DNA from: Bifidobacterium simiarum
GTDB taxonomy: Bacteria; Actinomycetota; Actinomycetes; Actinomycetales; Bifidobacteriaceae
Direction of reading: 5' to 3'
Assembly: GCF_002802905.1 (NCBI RefSeq)
Contig: NZ_PEBK01000002.1
Location: forward strand, 302,177-366,176
DNA: 64,000 nucleotides
Below the pieces are notes generated by a model. The model saw only the letters and a list, made by a program, of their open reading frames with translations. It had not been told where the DNA came from and did not search any database. Below are positions 60,438 to 64,000 of this stretch, in pieces; the stretch's first letter is position 1; the number at the start of each line of letters is the position of its first letter. Both the position numbers and the translations under genes were made by a program.

Positions 60438-61769
60438 TCAGACCCAGCCGTCGGCGTTCGGCTCGGCGTCCCTGGAGTTGAGCAGCTGCATGATGCGACC
60501 GAAATCCTCCTCCGAGGCGAAGCTGATTTCGATCTTGCCGCGCTTCTTGGTGCCCCGGATCATCACCTTGGTGTCGAACCGGTTCTCCAGCGTCTGCACG
60601 GTTTCCGAACCGGCCCACACGTCCTTGCGCGGCTTGGCCTTCTTCTTGTCGGGGTTCTTGGCGGTCTGCATCGCCACGATCTCCTCCGTGGAGCGCACGG
60701 ACAGGCCTTCGGCGATGATACGATCTGCCAGTTTCTCCATCTCCTCGGGATCGGCGAGGCTCAGCAGCGCGCGGGCGTGGCCGGCGGACAGCACATTGGC
60801 CGCCACCTTCTTCTGCACGGATGCCGGCAGCTGCAGCAAGCGCAGGGTGTTGGCGATCTGGGGACGGGACTTGGACACCGACTGGGAGAGCTGGGCCTGC
60901 GTCAGACCGAACTCGTCGATCATCTGCTGGTAGGCGGCGGCCTCTTCCAGCGGGTTCAGGGCCACGCGGTGCAGGTTCTCCAGCAGGGCGTCGCGAAGCA
61001 TATCGTCATCGGCCGTGGTCTTGACGATCGCGGGGATGACATTCAGGCCAGCTCGCTGCGTGGCACGCCAGCGCCGCTCGCCCATGATCAGCTCATAGAA
61101 GGTCTTATGGCCATCGGGATGGACCGACACCCGCTTGCGCACGACGATCGGCTGGAGGATGCCGACCTCCTTGATCGATCGGGCGAGCTCGTCCAGTTCG
61201 TCCTCGTCAAAGACGGTCCGCGGCTGATGATCGTTGGGGGCGATATCCTTGACGTCCAGTTCGGCCAGATAGCCGCCCTCGACCGGCTTCATCTCCGGTT
61301 CGTCTTCCTCGCCGCCCTTCGGAGATGCCGGCTTGGTTTCAGCGGCCGGCTTCGGCGGAGTCACGGGCCCTTCCCCGAAGAACATATCGATCGGGTTGAC
61401 GGCCTCCGACAGTGACGGCATCGCCGGACGGTTGCCATGCGCGGTGGCGATTTTCGGCATGACCGCACGGCCCATGGCCTTGGCGGCCGGCTTCTTCTTG
61501 TCCGGAGCCTTCGACGCCTTGGACTTCGCGGACTCGGCTTCCGAGGGAGCGGAGGTCTGCTTGGCTACCGGCTTCGACGAAGCGGCCGGTTTCACCGAGG
61601 CGCCACTCCCCTGCTGCGCAGCGGACGACTGACCGGCGACCTTCTTGGCCGGTTCGGTCTTGGCCTCATCCGAGGTTTCACGTGAAACATTCGCATTCAG
61701 GGATTCGCCGGGAAGAGCGGGAAACAGGGCGCCGAGGCCCTTGCCGAGACGCCGATTTTGCGCTGCCAT
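60438..61769 (-). CDS. parB: chromosome-partitioning protein ParB
   Basis: A 443-aa ParB CTPase that loads at parS and organises the origin region for segregation. Residues 1-175 include the KGLGALFPALP start and a long Ala/Lys/Pro linker. The CTP-binding ParB/Srx domain follows (DIAPNDHQPRTVFDEDELDELA, then IMGERRWRATQRAG). The helix-turn-helix is EEAAAYQQMIDEFGLTQAQLSQSVSKSRPQIAN, with the C-terminal dimer domain after it. An internal parS at 61674-61689 encodes residues NVSRET (27-32). The gene starts one base after the parA stop. GAGGAG lies about 11 bases before the ATG. Confidence 0.95.
   Translation of the reverse strand: MAAQNRRLGKGLGALFPALPGESLNANVSRETSDEAKTEPAKKVAGQSSAAQQGSGASVKPAASSKPVAKQTSAPSEAESAKSKASKAPDKKKPAAKAMGRAVMPKIATAHGNRPAMPSLSEAVNPIDMFFGEGPVTPPKPAAETKPASPKGGEEDEPEMKPVEGGYLAELDVKDIAPNDHQPRTVFDEDELDELARSIKEVGILQPIVVRKRVSVHPDGHKTFYELIMGERRWRATQRAGLNVIPAIVKTTADDDMLRDALLENLHRVALNPLEEAAAYQQMIDEFGLTQAQLSQSVSKSRPQIANTLRLLQLPASVQKKVAANVLSAGHARALLSLADPEEMEKLADRIIAEGLSVRSTEEIVAMQTAKNPDKKKAKPRKDVWAGSETVQTLENRFDTKVMIRGTKKRGKIEISFASEEDFGRIMQLLNSRDAEPNADGWV
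61674..61689. promoter_or_regulatory. parS-like site inside parB
   Basis: GGTTTCACGTGAAACA differs from the canonical site at the first base only. It lies in the 5' part of parB and is translated as VSRET. Confidence 0.85.
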
Positions 61770-61770
61770 A

Positions 61771-62763
61771 CTATTCACCACTCCTCTGTGCATTGATGGA
61801 CTCGAGGGTCTTCTCCGAACGCTGTGCGATTTCCAGAGCCGCCTCAGAATATGCTACCGCACCGGCGCCGTTGGGGTCGTAGGAGACGACCGACTGGTTG
61901 AAGCTGGGAGCCTCGGCGATCTTGACCGAACGAGGGATCGTGGTCTCCAGAACGATGTCCGGGTAATGACCCTTCACCTGGTCGTAGACCTCCTGACTGA
62001 GGATCGTACGGCGGTCGAACATCGTCACCAGCATGGTGGAGATGATCAGATGAGGATTGATGGAGCTCTGCACCAGACCGATGGTCTTCAGCAGCTGGCC
62101 GAGACCTTCGAGCGCGTAGTATTCCGCCTGAATCGGAATCCACACCTCGTGGGCCGCGCACAACGCGTTCAGCACCAGCAGACCGAGGCTCGGAGCGCAG
62201 TCGATGATCACGTAGTCGTAGTGCTCCTCGGAGGTATTGAGGAACTGCTCGATGCCGTTGCGCAGCAGATCGGTACGGTTCTCCAGCGAAGCGATCTCCA
62301 GCTCGGCGCCGCTGAGATCGATGGTGGACGGCACCACGTCCACGCCGACGATACCATCGGCCGGCTTCTTCACGTCCTCGATCGTGAGGCGACCCTCCAG
62401 CACGTCGTACACCGAATCGGTGCCGGACTGATGGGCGATGTTGAACGCCGTGGAGGCATTGCCCTGCGGGTCGAGATCCACGACGAGCACACGGCTCCCC
62501 CCGTCCGCGAGGGCCGCGGAGATGTTCACCACCGAGGTGGTCTTGCCGACGCCGCCCTTCTGATTGGCCACGGCGACGATTCGCGTCTGCGACGGCTTGG
62601 GAAACTCCGCTTCGGCAAGCCGCATCTTTCGCTGGGTGATGTCAAGCACCTCCGCACCCACCGAGGACGATCCCTTGAAGATGCGATTCAGCACCTCGGT
62701 CGTGCTTTCGAACGAATGCTGGTCATCCCCTCCGGAAGATGTTTCACGTGAAACATTCGCCAT
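61771..62763 (-). CDS. parA: chromosome-partitioning ATPase ParA
   Basis: A 330-aa Walker-type ATPase that forms the gradient moving ParB-parS complexes. The deviant Walker A is ANQKGGVGKTTSVVN (about residue 67), Walker A' is DLDPQGNAST and Walker B is VIIDCAPSLGLL. The N-terminal 50 residues include NVSRET encoded by an in-gene parS. AAAGG lies seven bases before the ATG. It is the first gene of the parA-parB operon, and the upstream region carries the DnaA-box cluster. Confidence 0.96.
   Translation of the reverse strand: MANVSRETSSGGDDQHSFESTTEVLNRIFKGSSSVGAEVLDITQRKMRLAEAEFPKPSQTRIVAVANQKGGVGKTTSVVNISAALADGGSRVLVVDLDPQGNASTAFNIAHQSGTDSVYDVLEGRLTIEDVKKPADGIVGVDVVPSTIDLSGAELEIASLENRTDLLRNGIEQFLNTSEEHYDYVIIDCAPSLGLLVLNALCAAHEVWIPIQAEYYALEGLGQLLKTIGLVQSSINPHLIISTMLVTMFDRRTILSQEVYDQVKGHYPDIVLETTIPRSVKIAEAPSFNQSVVSYDPNGAGAVAYSEAALEIAQRSEKTLESINAQRSGE
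62740..62755. promoter_or_regulatory. parS site inside parA
   Basis: A perfect TGTTTCACGTGAAACA at codons 3-8 of parA, translated as VSRET. Confidence 0.93.
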
Positions 62764-62873
62764 GTCATGCCTTTCTATCGAGACAAAAAATGATCAATCA
62801 AGCATTGATTTCCGGTCATCATTGTCGTCGGTGACCATCGATATTGCAAGTTCAACACCGTACTGTTGATGAA

Positions 62874-63048
62874 TGTGGATGACTGTGGAAAACCATGTGG
62901 ATAACTCGGGTGAAATCTGTGCATTGTGAATGTTCCGCAAAATATCCACATCGCAAAACCGTTGGAATTGCAACGATTTCCAACCATCAACATTGTCCAC
63001 ATTCTATCCACAAGTTATCCACAATATAGTGGACAAAGTTGTGGATAA
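62874..63048. other. DnaA-box cluster between parA and rsmG (origin-like)
   Basis: Three perfect TTATCCACA boxes lie at 62896-62904 (-), 63015-63023 (+) and 63040-63048 (-). One-mismatch or relaxed boxes lie at 62874-62882, 62884-62892, 62942-62950, 62993-63001 and 63004-63012. The density, eight boxes in 175 bp, is origin-like. The primary oriC is expected nearer dnaA beyond the right edge, so this may be a second origin lobe, a DnaA-regulated promoter for parA, or a DnaA-titration site. Confidence 0.75.
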
Positions 63049-63090
63049 CTGCTTCGGCCAGCGTGTTATCCCCGATATCAACAGAGGTTG

Positions 63091-63106
63091 CGTTTCACGT
63101 GAAACA
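63091..63106. promoter_or_regulatory. parS-like site upstream of the DnaA-box cluster
   Basis: CGTTTCACGTGAAACA differs from the canonical parS at the first base only. It lies 69 bp from the rsmG stop. Confidence 0.85.
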
Positions 63107-63174
63107 CAACCTCTACACATCGGCGCTCATCGAACCGAGTCACCATTCGTCGCCGCCTTCGACGGCGTCGTCGG

Positions 63175-63837
63175 TCAACGCTTATCGACCAGGACGACGT
63201 GCGTCGACTCAAGACCCGGCGCCACCGGCGCCTCGACCACGCGAGGATTGACGCCCTTGGCGCGAAGAATCATCTTCATGCCCTTCTCGATCTCCTCCTG
63301 TGCGGAGCGGCCCTTCAGCGCCACCAGACGACCACCCGAACGCAGCAGCGGCATGGTGAATCCGGCCAGCTTGCGCATCGGCGCCACGGCACGGCAGGTC
63401 ACCACGTCAAAGCCCTTGCCGGGAACCTCCACTTCCTCGGCCCGGGCGCGCAGCACGGTCACGTTCTCCAGACCGCATTCCCGAACGACCTCGTTCAGCC
63501 ATTCGATGCGTCGCTCCATCGGTTCGATCAGCGTCACCTGCACCTGCGGCAGGCATGCCGCCACGATAATGCCGGGGAATCCGCCGCCGCTGCCGACATC
63601 GGCCAGACGTCCCTTGGCCTCCTCGGCGGAGGAAGCTCCCAGCGCCTCCACGATGAAGGGCACCACGGCGGCCGAATTGAGAATATGACGCTCCCAGATG
63701 ATATCGACATCACGAGGGCCGATCAGGCCACGCGGCTCTCCCTCCGCGGCGAGCTTGTCATAGAACTTCTCCATCGGCTCGTACGCCGAACCCAGCACCT
63801 GCTTCGGCAGCGGCGAGTTCGCCAGCTGATCCGTCAT
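63175..63837 (-). CDS. rsmG: 16S rRNA (guanine527-N7)-methyltransferase
   Basis: A 220-aa SAM-dependent enzyme (GidB) that methylates G527 of 16S r[15 protein letters not shown] is the N-terminal substrate motif, [16 protein letters not shown] is SAM motif I, and [17 protein letters not shown] is motif [24 protein letters not shown] is the family's CRAVAPL block. GAGGTG precedes the ATG. In actinobacteria it sits between parA and jag-yidC-rnpA-rpmH-dnaA; here the DnaA boxes separate it from parA. Confidence 0.95.
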   Translation of the reverse strand: MTDQLANSPLPKQVLGSAYEPMEKFYDKLAAEGEPRGLIGPRDVDIIWERHILNSAAVVPFIVEALGASSAEEAKGRLADVGSGGGFPGIIVAACLPQVQVTLIEPMERRIEWLNEVVRECGLENVTVLRARAEEVEVPGKGFDVVTCRAVAPMRKLAGFTMPLLRSGGRLVALKGRSAQEEIEKGMKMILRAKGVNPRVVEAPVAPGLESTHVVLVDKR

Positions 63838-64000
63838 CCGTCACCTCATCTCTGCCCGGGCCGGCCACCACGACGATCCCCGAAGCAGGGACCATGTCAT
63901 CAATGGGGCGGCAATCCAATCATCACTATGTGTCAGTGTAGCCGCAGCCGGCCCCACTCCCCCACCGCACGCCGGGTCACCAGACGGAATCGCCCCTGTC
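63838..64000. other. right-edge intergenic sequence
   Basis: 163 bp upstream of rsmG. I see no gene or RNA. By synteny the next gene to the right should be jag on the same strand. Confidence 0.3.

Noticed and set aside
62764..63174. Calling this gap the definitive oriC
   Set aside because: The DnaA boxes are clear, but dnaA/dnaN lie outside the window and I could not compute skew or see a convincing unwinding element, so I report an origin-like cluster only.

Overview
This window looks like a high-GC Bifidobacterium (Bifidobacteriaceae, Actinobacteria) chromosome next to the replication origin. The evidence is the overall protein character, the GC-rich codon use, and a conserved actinobacterial block at the right end: CCA-adding enzyme (pcnA/cca), NUDIX hydrolase, DUF6049-like membrane protein, MurJ-pseudokinase, trxB, parB, parA, rsmG. 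This order matches the mycobacterial Rv3907c-Rv3919c region (known synteny). Here sigM, trxC and cwlM are absent between murJ and parB, and a DJ-1/PfpI gene sits beside trxB.

Left third (1-20.4 kb): the 3' end of a PLP aminotransferase, a hypothetical protein, a cutinase-like lipoprotein, an inositol monophosphatase, tRNA-Gly(CCC), HtpX, a ferredoxin-NADP reductase, an asparagine permease-asparaginase operon, a heavy-metal P-type ATPase, an HtrA-type protease, Tgt and a nitroreductase. tRNA-Leu(CAG) follows. Its 3' end and downstream hairpin are duplicated around a 778-bp insert that holds a two-gene toxin-antitoxin-like pair. Next come a frameshifted MsrA-MsrB fusion and an FMN reductase.

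Middle (20.4-43 kb): a GntR regulator-MFS transporter operon, dcd, a LacI regulator with an 18-bp coding minisatellite, a large inverted-repeat element, a Ca2+-type P-ATPase, an AAA ATPase behind a TATAAA array with a 9-10 bp period, rlmB, an AT-richer accessory patch (26-residue repeat protein and a broken uracil-DNA-glycosylase-like gene), a DUF4032 kinase-like gene, the carbohydrate ABC ATPase MsmK/UgpC, a glycosyltransferase, a large Ser/Thr kinase and a DsbA-like membrane protein.

Right third (43-64 kb): tRNA-Thr(TGT), a candidate 6C-type sRNA, an Rpf-like G5 protein, ksgA-ispE, a LytR_C protein, then the origin-side block. Four parS sites lie between trxB and rsmG, two of them inside the parA and parB coding sequences. 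A DnaA-box cluster sits between parA and rsmG. dnaA itself should lie beyond the right edge.

A recurring theme is short repetitive DNA: REP-like two-hairpin elements, paired palindromic terminators, GATC-rich degenerate tandem repeats, and in-frame minisatellites or low-complexity insertions in several otherwise conserved enzymes (P-type ATPase, LacI, TrxB, SuhB).
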